Assembly: GCF_040958095.1 (NCBI RefSeq)
Contig: NC_091220.1
Location: 19,002,393 to 19,066,392, forward strand
Direction of reading: 5' to 3'
Length of the DNA: 64,000 nucleotides
Source: Procambarus clarkii
Lineage: Eukaryota; Arthropoda; Malacostraca; Decapoda; Cambaridae
In this document: in pieces, positions 1 to 13,500 of the stretch
Numbering within the stretch: the stretch's first letter is position 1
How the letters are laid out: each line of letters opens with the position of its first letter
Translations under genes and position numbers: made by a program
The notes under the pieces: model-generated
What the model saw: only the letters and a program-made list of their open reading frames with translations
Told to the model about the DNA's origin: nothing
The model's database searches: none

Positions 1-345
1 CTGTATGACTGTCGTCTGGTTGTGTTGCCAGTGTAGCGCCTCTGTATGACTGTCGTCTGGTTGTGTTGCCAGTGAAGCGCCTCTGTATGACTGTCGTCTG
101 GTTGTGTTGCCAGTGTAGCGCCTCTGTATGACTGTCGTCTGGTTGTGTTGCCAGTGTAGCATCTCTGTATGACTGTCGTCTGGTTGTGTTGCCAGTGTAG
201 CATCTCTGTATGACTGTCGTCTGGTTGTGTTGCCAGTGTAGCATCTCTGTATGACTGTCGTCTGGTTGTGTTGCCAGTGTAGCGCCTCTGTATGACTGTC
301 GTCTGGTTGTGTTGCCAGTGTAGCGCCTCTGTATGACTGTCATCT
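1..345. repeat. 41-bp tandem minisatellite, about 8.5 copies
   Basis: A unit beginning CTGTATGACTGTCGTCTGG recurs exactly every 41 bases (1, 42, 83, 124, 165, 206, 247, 288, 329). Copies differ mainly at one site (GCGCC or GCATC) near the unit end. The array is cut by the window start, so its true length is unknown. It lies in the upstream intron of the ZDHHC8-like gene. Confidence 0.95.
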
Positions 346-1408
346 GGTTTATAGGACAGTTTTCTACTAATTCCCTCTACTGGCGATGGTTTTGTTTGGT
401 AGATTATTGAAGGGTTATTACAATTTGAAGTGCTTGATAATTTTGTTTGCGTTCTGGCCAGTGGTTAGATAAGCTTTGTTGGGCTTGCCGCAATGTATAG
501 TACCTTCAATATTTTATGTCATTCGCTATATAATTTCATCTTCAGCTCCCCCTTCCCCTCTTCCACTTTGTCTTGTAGGTTAAAGCTCTCTTCGTAGACT
601 GCACGCAATGAATGCCTACATTACACATTGCTTTTCTCCTTCCCTCCCTGTCCACAGACTTCCTCTTCTACCTCTGTGAGGTGTTATTTACTGTTCATCT
701 GACATCAGGAAAGAAATGCAAAGAAAAAAATAAACGTTGTCATGTAAGCATTGAAGATGTCTATTTTTCAGTCGGTATTTATATTGTTATTTTCCTTTGT
801 TAATATGTTATCCTTGGTTTCTTATTTGAAGATTTTCCATGGGAGAAATAGAGTTGAGTGTTTTTTCTGTCAAAATCAAATAGGGATTTATATTATCACA
901 TTTACATAATTAGCGGTTTAATTACTTGAAACACATTATTAGAGCACAGTTGTGTTTAGAGATTCAATTTTAATCATTTTTTTTCAAATTTTGCTTTCTG
1001 TTTAGTCACCCTTTTCCAATTCACTGATTTCTAATTTCATCCTCTCATTTATGGGCATGTGTTGATATTTGTGCATTCTGAAGCCACTTTTTATTCTTTT
1101 CACTCTTAATTATGTCTTTTCATGCCCTTTGAAGTGGTATTTTAAGTTTTATGTTGCCAGTGCCTCTCCATATATCTGCTTGCCTGTCTCTTAGGTTCTA
1201 GTCTAATCAATAACATGAAACTTGAGCAGAATTACTTGTGTTTTTAGCTCTTAGGCTTATGATGTTGAGACGATGAAGAACTAAATTGCTTGATCAGTAG
1301 TTTTTATCAGTCATACGGTTTTTAAATGCAGAAAAAAATTTGGAAGATACATGAAAATAGACTAGCAAGTAGGTAGGTTCATGCTCTAATGTCTCTATTT
1401 ACTTCCAG
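346..1408. other. Intron sequence upstream of the DHHC exon
   Basis: AT-rich sequence with no supported exon, RNA gene or repeat family. It ends in the acceptor TTTACTTCCAG directly before the DHHC-encoding exon. Confidence 0.6.
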
Positions 1409-1581
1409 ACGTTTGACCATCATTGCCCATGGGTTAACAATTGCATAGGCCGACGGAACTATCGCTATTTCTTCATGTTCCTCTGTTCCCTCAGCATCCA
1501 CATGATATCCATCTTCACATTTTGCCTCATCCATGTACTTGATAGAAAAGAATATCTTACAGAGCCGAATACTATTGTGAG
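1409..1581 (+). CDS. ZDHHC8: ZDHHC8-like exon with the DHHC catalytic motif
   Basis: 173 nt, entered in phase 0 after TTTACTTCCAG and left in phase 2 at GTGAG|GTAAGT. It encodes [21 protein letters not shown], holding the acyl-accepting DHHC cysteine and further zinc ligands, then a hydrophobic segment ([20 protein letters not shown]) expected to be the third membrane helix. The split codon joins the next exon as AG+C, a serine. Confidence 0.96.
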
Positions 1582-4500
1582 GTAAGTAATTATTATTTAG
1601 TATTATTTTGTGTGTATACATCATATATAGTATGGATTTGGATAAAATAAGATTTGGATAAAATACTAGTGATATGCAGTATGAAATATACAGTGGAACC
1701 TCGGTTGACGACTGCCCTAGAGTACGAATTTTTTGGTATACGGCGTCAAATTCATCATAAAATTTTAATTGGTGTTCGACGTCTGATCGTACGTGTATGG
1801 GTCGAATGAGCACGGGTGCTGGGGGTGCGGGGGCGAGGCGCACTCAGTTTGTTTACAAAGTACTGTGTATTCCACGTAGTGATGACGGCGGCCATGCTTG
1901 AGTTTATTCGTTTGCCTTGTTCGGGTTAAATGTAGACACAGTATTGGCTTTTGTATATATTTATTGAGTGAGGCAAACAGGTGTATAACTGGCCAGCCGA
2001 GGTCCACCTACTCTGAGTCTGTGAGGAGAACTGAGGCTGCTGGGAGCATGGCTGATGCTCCTCTGTCTGGCATGACATCAGAGGCCTACTTGCCTGTGAT
2101 TGGTTATATTCCAACTGACATAGAATTTGAGTATAACAAGTTCTTTATGAAGAATTTCATTGTTTGCTGGTATTTTTGTTTTTTTTTAACATAAAAGTTC
2201 TTATTATATATAATGCTGTGGGTTGTGAGAATGACAATAGAGGAAAAACAGATCATTCATAGAGAGACAATGTGATGTCTCACTACAGATAAGTGTTAAA
2301 ACGTTGGAAAAAAACAAGTGTTTATAGACAGATTCTTACTAAGACAAGCAAGCAGTGAGCCACAACCAGGTCCTAGTGGTATGCCTGCAAAACGTAGGAA
2401 AGAGAGTACCCCAGAAATATCATTGCTGTTATAATGGAAGGGGACTTCCCTTCTCAACACTAACACCTCTCCTCCTCACTGTCTTCCATACGCCAACAAG
2501 AGTCATCAATAAAGGTAAGCAATAACTTGTACATACTTTAGTACTAAAGATTTGGGTGAATTAGGTATAAAATTGACTTTGAAGTTAATTTTTTGGGGAG
2601 TGTGGAATGGATTAATTCAATTCCAATTATTTCTTATGGGAAAATTCGTTTCGACTTACGATATTTCAACTTACGATACGTCTCTGGGAACGGATTACTG
2701 TCGTAAGTGGAGGCCCCACTGTATATGTTACAGCCTATATTACTATTTATAATGGAACGATATTTGATAGTGGGTTGTTATTAATATTATTAATTTGTCA
2801 TTAGTAATATTGCACACTTGAATTAATACAAAAGTATCCATGTAATGTGTGAGAAGTCTTGGTGAAGTGTTAGTGTATTAAAGAAACAAGACTAAAGGGT
2901 TACGGTTATTACAATATTTGGGAAAACCTCACAAAATGATGAGGAAATAGATAAAATAATGAAGACATGCATCATTCAATAGTGAGAACATGAGTCGTCA
3001 AATAATAAGAATGGTGTAGTGGTTAGGGCCCCCCTCCCTCTCACCTGGCTACGTGACAAGAGCACCCAGGGTCTGTACCCTGGGCACGGTGGGACCCTTG
3101 GCCACTCTTCCTTCACTGGTTGCCCAAGTGCACCCAGCACCAATTGGAGACTTCAATATACCACAACTTATACATTATGTTTTATGGAATTTTTTGGGTT
3201 GCAACAGTTCAGTATTACCATCCATAATAACTATTGTTTCCATACTTTCTTTTGTGGATGACAAGTTGAAATATAAAGACCATTCCATTCAAGAAAAGTT
3301 TTAAAAGTATGTGCAGCTGCTGTACCTTAGTAAGGTAGAAAATGAAGGAAAATCCAACCAAGAGCCTTTAACTTTGTTTCTAGGGGGGTATTCTCTAGAG
3401 TGCCAAGCCATTTAATATAAATAAATGTGCCATTTATTTCCATAAAATGTATAAATAATTTTGAAGCGAATTAGAAACCTTAAAGATGTAAGAAAAGTAG
3501 GTACAGTGAGTGCATAATATTGCTGAGAAAATAGTTAAGCATATGTGTGGCACTGAGAGCTTCTCCTTGTAAACAATTCAGGATAGTGTGCCTATGGTAG
3601 ATCTAACTGGAGTAAAGGTAGTTTTTAGGATGACTACATGACTGATGAAGTGACACTCCCACAGATTTACTAACAACCCTGCAGAGTCATTGATTGGAAG
3701 GTCAGTGGTGTGCCATATACTGTACCGGGTAGTGTAATGCTGATGATTACGTTGAAATTGGCCTTTTGGAGAGTTGTCAAGTTCATGCTTACTGCTGTAC
3801 TCCGCAAGCTTGCTCTCTGTACCAATAGATTGAAATTAGGTAATTAATGTTGAGTTATAATTTGACATTCTTGGGATTTGTAGTTCAAAATGTCCCATGT
3901 TTTCTACATTTTCTTGGAGTGTTCCCCTCAGTAGCTCTCCAAGCTAAATGCTGGTCCAGCTAAGCCTTAGGCCTTTGGCTATGCACCAGGCCTCTGAACC
4001 CCACCCTAGCCTATGAGGAACCAGGACCAGAATCTGGCTCAATGAGAGGGGAGCTTGTGGGATCAAAGATCACTACAAAACCCTTCCCCAAAACCATAAG
4101 CACAATGAAGCAAACAACCAGTTGAAGAAAATTAGGTACCCAGGGGTGGTAAGAAGGAGAATATTGATAATTGTTATAATTAATATTTATTACTCTTCTT
4201 GTACTGGGCCATGAAGGAAGCCGGCCTCGGGTGAAAGGGGACTGTGACGATCTCTGTCTGGAATCCGTAGACTCCGTCGTCCACCTCCCAGGGCTCGTGC
4301 GGCTCGAGCTCTACTTTGTTATGATAGGGTGGTTCTTCTCCGGTCCTGACCATGGTGGTCTCCGGGTTTGGAGTCACTGTGCCTTCTGTTGCCAACTTTG
4401 AAGTAAACCTCGGAGGTGGAGTCCCTAGAGCAGTTCATTGTTGCCTTTAACCTGATTCTGATTGTTCCTGCAACGGCGCTGGAACCAATCGCATTAGTGT

Positions 4501-7500
4501 TTGCCTTTCCATTGGAGACTTTCAGCACCATGGAGAGGGGGGGGGACCTGCTGCATGGGTGACAGCTTCTCCCCCGTATCTACCTACCCTGGCTTTGCGC
4601 CCTGGAGAGGCCACTCCAGACCGACAACCAGAGCACATCTCCATTAGTCTACTGAGACTGATGGAGGCCTACTACTACTGTACTACTAAACACCCTAATT
4701 GTGATCCGCATGTTGCCCGAAGCTCCATTCAACCTTACCCCTTCATAAACGAGCAACATGAACCCAACTCCTCCACCCCATGATGGGAACAAGGGAACAG
4801 GATGTGGATAATGAACTACCGAGGCTCCACCAGAAAAAAAATCGACTACATTCAGTGTTTAATTTATTTTTTTATCTCCATCTTATAAAAAGTTTCCCCA
4901 TATGCACATTTTGAAATTAATGACCTGTTGCACATAAATAATAATTCACGAATATTGGTTGAAAAGCTCTTCCAATTTTTAAATGGTCATTTTATGGAAT
5001 ATTTAAAATGTGGTAATGAAAATAAGGGTAATGATACCGATAATGTGAAGGGGAACAGTTACCTTGCGATGATTTCGCGGCTCGACATCCCTGCGGCCTG
5101 ACCCTCGACCAGTCCCCAGGAAGGTTATCTTGAGACGATTTCGGGGGCTTTAGTGTCCCCGCGGCCCGCGGAAGAGGAAGCTCAAGGAGGTGAAATGACT
5201 GCCAGCCGACAAGTGTCATGGACATGCAAGTGGAGTACTGTACTCATGTTAATAGATTGAGAAACATAGTGATAGGGACGAGGAGTTAAGAAATATTTTG
5301 AAATATTATTGCCTGAAATTTTTTTTATGGCCATTTATGCAATGGGAAGTAAAGTCTGCACTTGTCAAAGATACAAACACTAATAATAATAATATATGTA
5401 CTGTATATATATATTAATATTATTTAATGTTAATTTAATGTTAAAATATGTATAAATATATAATAAAGTAATAATTATACTAACACTAACAATTATGGTA
5501 ATATTGTTGTGATTAAGGATTGCAATCAATGGAAAGTGTAGTGTGATCCTGTGATGAAATTATGTCCCTGGTTGGAAGTCATGAAGAACAGTTTTGTTTT
5601 CCGAGGGTGTAAGGACTAGCTACGTTGGTTTTGTGGGTGAATCAAAAGGCATTAAGGCAGCATGTGGAGTGTGTAAGGTCTAGATAGGGAACTAAGCAAA
5701 ATAGTGGTGGGGGTTGTGTTTTTTCAGGGAATTAATGCAGAATTGTTGAGGGTAATATGAGGATAGGGATATATCATATATGAGGATATCAAGTTGCTTG
5801 TGATAACTGACTTGATAATGGTCCAGGACAGGCCGAAACGTCGTCGTCTCTTCATCTTCTGGTATGTGTGTTTCAGTCATCATGTCTTCAGCCGTGTTAT
5901 TGTGGCTCATTGTCTGCATATGAGAAGAGTGTATGCTAGTCATTTTGAAGGTACCTTACCTTGAGGTGCTTCCGGGGCTTAGCGTTCCCACGGCCCGGCC
6001 GTCGACCAGGCCTCCTGGTTGCTGGACTGATCAACCAGGCTGTTGGACGCGGCTGCTCGCTGCCTGACATATGAGTCAGAGCCTGGTTGATCAGGTATCC
6101 TTTGGAGGTGCTTATCCAGTTCTCTCTTGAACACTGTGAGGGTTCTGTCAGTTATGCCCCTTATGTGTAGCGGAAGCGTGTTGAACAGTCTCGGGCCTCT
6201 GATGTTGATAGAGTTCTCTCTCAGAGTACCTGTTGCACCTCTGCTTTTCAACGGGGGTATTCTGCCCATCCTACCATGTCTTCTAAGAGGTTGTCAAAAA
6301 AATGGTGGAAGGATGTGATGAACAAGTCTGTGAGGAAGTAGGGTTTTAGTGTGAAAAGAGTATGCAAAGTGGTTGAGAAGGTGGCTAAGTGACAGTAAAA
6401 GGGGAGTAATTATTTATCATGTTTGCATATGAGAACACACAAAAAGCACCTAATCTTATGAAGTAATGAGATGGTTAGATTGTTGAGATTGTTGATGATT
6501 AGCTGTGGTATGTTGGTGCTGCTAGTTCTTCATGATGTTATGTGGTGTGCAAGACATTGAGAATGGATTTGTGTTATCATTTAACATTATTATCGTTCTC
6601 TTCCATTACTGCTCTTATATATCTTCTCGAGTGATTCCTCCCCCACCTTGTAATTATTAGGATATATATCAAAGCCTCTAATAAGTTATATTAAAACCTG
6701 GTGAACCCTAATGAGGAGTAGAATAAGCGTGATAAAATTAATTACACCTCTTTATGTATGTAGTGAGTTAAATAAAGATTCTGGGATGATTACATTGGAA
6801 CGAGACTGTGTTGATGTTAATGTGTGTGGTACAACCTAATTTTGTTTATACGCACATATTTTAATTTCCAAATTACAGCATGGTGGTGATGGGAGTCATT
6901 GCTCTTCTCTTAATTCCCATTCTGGGGCTCACGGGGTTCCATATGGTTTTGGTTAGCCGAGGGAGAACTACAAATGAACAAGTAACTGGCAAGTTCAGAG
7001 GCGGCTATAACCCTTTCTCCCGAGGATGCTGCCGAAACTGCTGTTTTATTCTATGTGGCCCACAATACCCTAGGTAAGTTTAGCATGTGGCACATTGTAA
7101 TAGATGCATGGCATGTGTGCTAAATCGGCTTTTTCCTTATTGTTTAATATCCGAGGTTTTCCCTTTCATGTCCATGACTGTATAGGCAATAATTAAGTAA
7201 TTCCCTTTAATAACTATGCCAAGTGAAAATGAGAGACTGTGTGCACAAGTAATTTTATATGAACAGATGATATGCAGAACTTGTTGGGAAAATTGGAAAG
7301 AATTATAGTTAGTCTCATTATTTCAGCCACTTTAAAAGGAATTTTAATTCTAAGGTTATCAGCATCTTCAGTTATGCTGCTGATGCCATGTTCAGCAGTA
7401 TAAAAAATATTTAAATATTGTAATGAAAATAGATTGTGAGAGATGAGTTGTTCCCCTTGTATGGGGAAAAAAAAAGTTAATATTTTGATCATAGAAATTC

Positions 7501-10500
7501 ATGGAGAAAATTGTTATGAATTTGTTAAATGCTTAAGTAGAGAGAGCTTAAGTTTCTTTGGAAGATATGTGATTAGCTTGGTTGTAATAGTGATGGGGGC
7601 TTGTGGGTCTGCAAACAGCAGCAGTAGTTGTGCGATGGATCACATAGCTGCTAGGACAACCTGACCTCAAGCCACACTGTAAGGCTTGAAGACATATCAA
7701 ATGCTATTGTATGTTTAAGAGACTTGTAAAGCTTGAAGATTTCCTGAAGCATTTGACAAGGGGTTCGCCATGTTGTATTGGCTCTTAAAGGTGAACTGGT
7801 TGTTACTGGTTTATACCGAGAAGAAAGAATGTGTCAACAGACAGAATTTGTCACTGTGAATTGGGGAAAAATGTAGGGCAGAAACACACACATACATCTT
7901 CTTGAGGTTATCGTGAGATGATTTCGGGGCTTAGCGTCCCCGCGGCCCGGTCCTCGAATAGGCCTCCTTTTTGTTACATACCCTCCCAGGAAGCAGCCTG
8001 TAGCAGCTGTCTAACTCTCAGGTACCTATTTACTTCTAGGTGAACAGGGCATCAGAGTGAAAGAAACTGCTTATTTGTTTCCGCCTCCAAGGGGGGACGA
8101 ACCCGGAACCTCAGGACCACGAATCCCGAGCGCTGTCCACTCAGCTGTCAGGCCCCTCTGCTTTATTACACTATATAGGTACACAATCGACTTGAGAATG
8201 GTCCAGGACAGACCGAAATGTCGTCGTCCCTTCACATTCTAGTGTGTGGTCTGGTCATTATATAGGTACAGTGTAGGGAAAAGATAAAGAGAGGTAGTAG
8301 GGCAGTGTGTGGTAGTAGAAGAATGCATCGGACGAGTAGGTGATGTGTAGTGAGAGTAGCCAAACACTTACCAACGTGGAAGTAAAAGGGTCGCCCCCAT
8401 TTTCCTTTCCCGGCTTTAGTGCTTTCTTGGGCTGCTGATGTCAAGTGCTCAACTATCTTTAGTAAATGCTCACATAGTCTTTTTTTTTTTTTACACAAGT
8501 ATTTTGGAAATAAATATTTTAAAATACACAAACATGTTTCAGAAATTTAGTTCGAGTATGATGATTTTATTTTGATTTTATTTTTCTGATTATTTTCTAT
8601 AAGAAAAGCTTCTCTGCTTTTTGGTGTGTGTTTTGTTTCTGTTCTTAATATGCTCAAGGTGTTGCTTGTTACAGTATCAAACGGCCAGCCAAATATATAG
8701 GAAGATATAAGTTCAAACCTTCATCAAGTCCACCTGCACCGGTCTCCACAATCACAAGTCAGAGTCAAGTGCGAGTCTACATGGACAATGGTGTCCAAGC
8801 CCCAAATTCTACTGCCTACAGCCAAGTGAGTATCACCTAAATTATATCTGCCACCCTTAAAATGGAAAGAATAATTGAAGTATTTGTAACACCTACATTG
8901 GTGTAAATTGTGTGTGTGGGGAATCGGTTCAGTACAAGTGTACTTATTTTTCCAGTAGTGTATACTGTATTTGTTTCTATACAGTATACAGTATATGCTT
9001 ATTTTAGGTATATACAGGTTTCCTCTGCAACTTTCTCCTCTGCTTGGTAGAAAATAAAAAAGGATAGTCCACAAGCCTTCAGTGCATGAAGCAATTCTTG
9101 GTGCTCTCATGTGCTTGAAACTTATTCCTTCAGCGTGCGTGACATTGTCTCTTTGTCAATCGTTAAGCCCAACCATGCGTCTTTGAACCAAATTGTATTA
9201 GGCACACTTCAGTATTAGAATGCACACTGCTCCTCGACACCCTCCCTATACAAACTGTTCTCTAAACCAGCTTGTGTGTTACTTTACAACACTAAACGTA
9301 TGTGTCACTATTCACAATCAGTCCCACAACATCAGCAAATGAATCATTATTCGATAATTATGTCTGTTCCCCTCCCCCCCTCTTTATGTGAATCTTAAAA
9401 TTTATATGTCAATATTCAACAACTGCAGTAATGTACTTGTGTGGTAATCATTGACATTATTTATCCAACATGCGGCACAACATACACATTCTTGTCCATT
9501 GAGTGTATAAGTAAGTTTTAGATTCACTCTCACATTTACTCTCACACTCACTCACATTCACTCACTCTCACACACACTCTCTCTCACTCACCAATGCTCA
9601 TTATTGTATAATCATTCTTGATCATCAGTGCATGTTTATCTCCACTCATGGATGCCAACATGTATTATTCATTGCTAATGGAACCAATTGCCAACTTATT
9701 CATCATTCCTGGTACTCACCGTGAATGAAGTCCTTCATCAGCACTGTAAATATTGCTGGTCATCTGAGTTGTGTACATAGTCTTCATCATGTTTAGTTTA
9801 TAGAAAGGCAATCACGTCTTGTCGCTAATATGGCGAGGATGGAAACGCCTCATGGTCTCCTTGACCCAAGTCACCCTCCACACCGAAACACTTGATTTTC
9901 ATTACTGCTTTTGTGGTTTTGATGGGTTGTTTTTATCTCGAGTTGTTCTGGATCGCCATAATTTCCATTTCGTGTATTGCTGTCCTGTGTCTAGACTGAT
10001 GGTTTCCCACCCTTTTGAAAATGGGAAATGGGGCTAGGTACGGGGAAAGACGGTCCAATTTTTCTTTTGTAATATATTTCTATGTGCAGCAAAATAGGTT
10101 TGGCAGAACCACAAATGTGTACAGTAATTAGAATATTTAAGGTGTGGTGGATAGCTAAACTGTTGAACAATGTTGGTAGATTGATCAGCAGAATGTGTCG
10201 TGCCACAAAATTTAGTGATTTTATACCATTTTATTAATAGGTATATGTATTAATAATAGGTATTATTATTATTATTATTATTATTCCTAGGTTTGAAAAC
10301 ATTTTAGATTTTAACATTTATACTTCTTTGTGTTTTTTAACTGGATTTTGTATGTGTTAAAAGCAAGAATTAATGAAGAAAACAAAGGTTATTTTGAGTC
10401 CTTCTTAAATTAGAGTTACGTTTTCCTACTTTCATTCGCATCTGTGTAAAGTAGATGAGAGGCATAAATATTTGAGGATTATATGGTCATTTTAATATTT

Positions 10501-13500
10501 TGTTTTAAGGAAGTTAAGTTAGAATGTCGGCATTCAAAGAAGCACCTTGCAACGATTTATCGTTTCAAACTGCTTTAGGCCGTAAGAGGAATTGTGCCGT
10601 TCATCAAGTGCATACATTTATAGGCTTTTGCTTTTATGGTATAATTTAAATTCTCAAACCTTCTTGCTTACCCGAAACATCCCGCCTCATCAATATCATA
10701 TATTTTTGTTCAGGTCTTTTGATGTTTCATGGGGGGCTATTAATGTTTCAATTTGTTTAAATTGTATTTACACCCTGTTTATATACAGGCATACAGTAAA
10801 AAAAATTGCTTCACTACTGTGATGTGTAAAGAATTTTCTTTCTGGTACTGCATGGTCTTTCTCTGTGGCCTGGCCCCTCAGTAGTTCCCCGGTGCTCTAC
10901 GGCAACCACAGAACTATGGCTGCCGTGTTATACTCAAATAATATGGCGGTTGAGACATAACCAATCACAGGCGAGTAGGCCTCTGACGTCATGCCAGACA
11001 GAGGAGCACCAGCCGTGCTTGCAGCAGGCTCAGTTCTCTCTCAGACCCAGACCGGACACCAGGACCAGCATCCGGTGTGCTCATAGAGGTACGGGACCAT
11101 GGGGATCTGAGTTTGACCAAAAATCAAGTAAACTACCTAAAAAGTGCCAAAAACCCAGTAACTACTTAGAAGGTACAGGCAAAGCAAAACAAAATTACTC
11201 AGTTAGATTAAGGAGAGAAAAGATGGAAACAAGGAAAATGGTACTTGGTGTGACATCTTCAAGAGAAAACTGGACTGTTTTCTAAGAGAAGTTCCGGATC
11301 AGCCGGACTGTGGTGGGTATGTGGGCCTGCAGGCCGCTCCAAGCAACAGCCTGGTGGACCAAACTCTCACAAGTCGAGCCTGGCCTCGGGCCGGGCTTGG
11401 GGAGTAGAAGAACTCCCAGAACCCCATCAACCAGGTAGTTTGCCCTGTGTCAACAGGTCTTATATCCAAGTGTGTCAGCAGATGACAGCTCAGGTCACCC
11501 AAGGATTCTACTTGTCTGCTTACCTTAGTTATGTCATGCTGCTGATCTCCGCAGGAATGAAGAGCTAAGAAGAGCAGGTACTTAGCATTACTGGGGCTAC
11601 CTAGAAAATGCATTTCATTACATTTCTTGGCGTGACCAAGACTTTATTTCTGGCCTGGCTCTCGGTGCCTTGTATAGGCACTGTATCCCAACAGTGCCTT
11701 GTATAGGAAACTGTCTTTGGGTTAAAAGAAATGGACTAAAAGGAACAGACAGAAGGCTAACCTATTTATTGAGAAGGACAGAAACTCGGAGCTAGAGGAA
11801 ATATGATAAGCAAATAGCAACACCTCATTCCAATGTCTGCAGCCAAATCTAAGCCAACAGGAGGGCCACATCTGCAAAGTTTCAGACAACCAGGAAGATG
11901 CTCAAGATCTCAACAAGACAAGGGCATTGTAATACTAGCTGAAGATGATCCCACAGCAAGGCTGATCCTGGGAGAGAAAGGGAGCCTGTCCCGGAGTCTC
12001 AGACAAACCCCAACCACATCAATAACTGGTAAGGAGTCAAGCAAAACTTTTGCTAGTTGATAGGAACCGAAATCACACCAGTTGGGTAGGCACCAACTCC
12101 CTGACTGACTAATAACTCTGCCTGGAAGTCTAAACTAGCCAGATATATCAAACTCGGATGCCCAGGACTCAGAGGTTGTAAAGCACCACATTAGTTTGGT
12201 GAAGATTCGGGGTGCCAAGTTTAAGTCAAACAGAAGAGCCCGAAATACTGTGTGATTGTATCCATAGGGAAGACTGGATACAGTTTTAGAATCTTAGACA
12301 GTGAAGAGCTCCTGGAAATCTGGAAGACTGCAAAATGTGATACTTGTATTCAAGGAAGGAGACAGACATGAGGCCTGGAATCAAAAACATCTTGGTGAAA
12401 TGCAACCACTATCCACTGTACTGGAAAAAATAATAGAAGAGGATCATTGAAGACCTGGAGAAGACAAATTTTGTAACAGAGAACATGGATTTTGAGGGAA
12501 AAAGTTGTGCTTGGCTAAACTGAAAGTCTTTTATGAGACAGTCGCGAATATAGGACAAGAGGAAGTAAACGAAGTAGAACTGCAATACTAGGCCTCATAG
12601 GCACACTCCACTATGCTTAATAGCCACAGCATATATAAATATTTTTCTTGTATGCATCTTCAAACTTAAATTGCTAGAATAAATTGTTAACATTAATTAC
12701 TAATTTATTTAGGTCTAGTTTTTTTTACCAATACTATATAGAGTTTTATAATAAGCATATTTTGGTTACATTTGGTTGTGAGGTTAATTTTTGCTAAAAA
12801 TATAACATAGAACAAATCTATATTATGTACAGTACCTCTTTACAAATTCAGACCTCACTATAATGGATCCTTCTAAACAATGAACTAAATTCACTCATCA
12901 GCTTCTTCCTCCAAAATTCAAATTTAAAAACAAAAATTAATAAAATAAATAAAAATTTAAAGAAGAATGTAGTGAAATTCAGATTAGACATTCAACCCCC
13001 CACACCTGAAAATATTAGAAGTGGCGACATTTTGATCCATCCTGGACCATCAAGTCGTGTAAAGAACGAGTGGTAGAGAAAGTCAATATGTAAGGTGAGA
13101 ATGTGAGGTGACAGACAAGAACGTAAGAAGTATAATAATAGGAATAAAGGAAACTGCAGTAGGCTTAGTGGCAAAGAGAAAGAGATGAAATAGTTGTGCG
13201 AGTTGGGTGGGTAATTTCCAGCCTGGTTATTGTGACTTACTGTCCAAAAATCCGGATTGTCGGTTCAGCGCATGGAGTTATTTCCATCAGATCGTATATT
13301 TTTACTCATTTGCAAATACATATTCAGAATAACACATTTGCTGGGTATATTTAAAATTGTATTTTACTAACCTTGTATTCTACTTTAAATTGCACAAACC
13401 AGTTTCTTTGTGGCCTTTTTACCGAGGCATCCAGCCGTACTGTCAGGGCCTGATGGTGGCCACGTATTTACCTTCTGCACAGATGTGCCCTCACTTGTTA

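Noticed and set aside
1-345. CRISPR-like regular direct repeats
   Set aside because: There are no unique spacers; the whole unit repeats, and the genome is eukaryotic.
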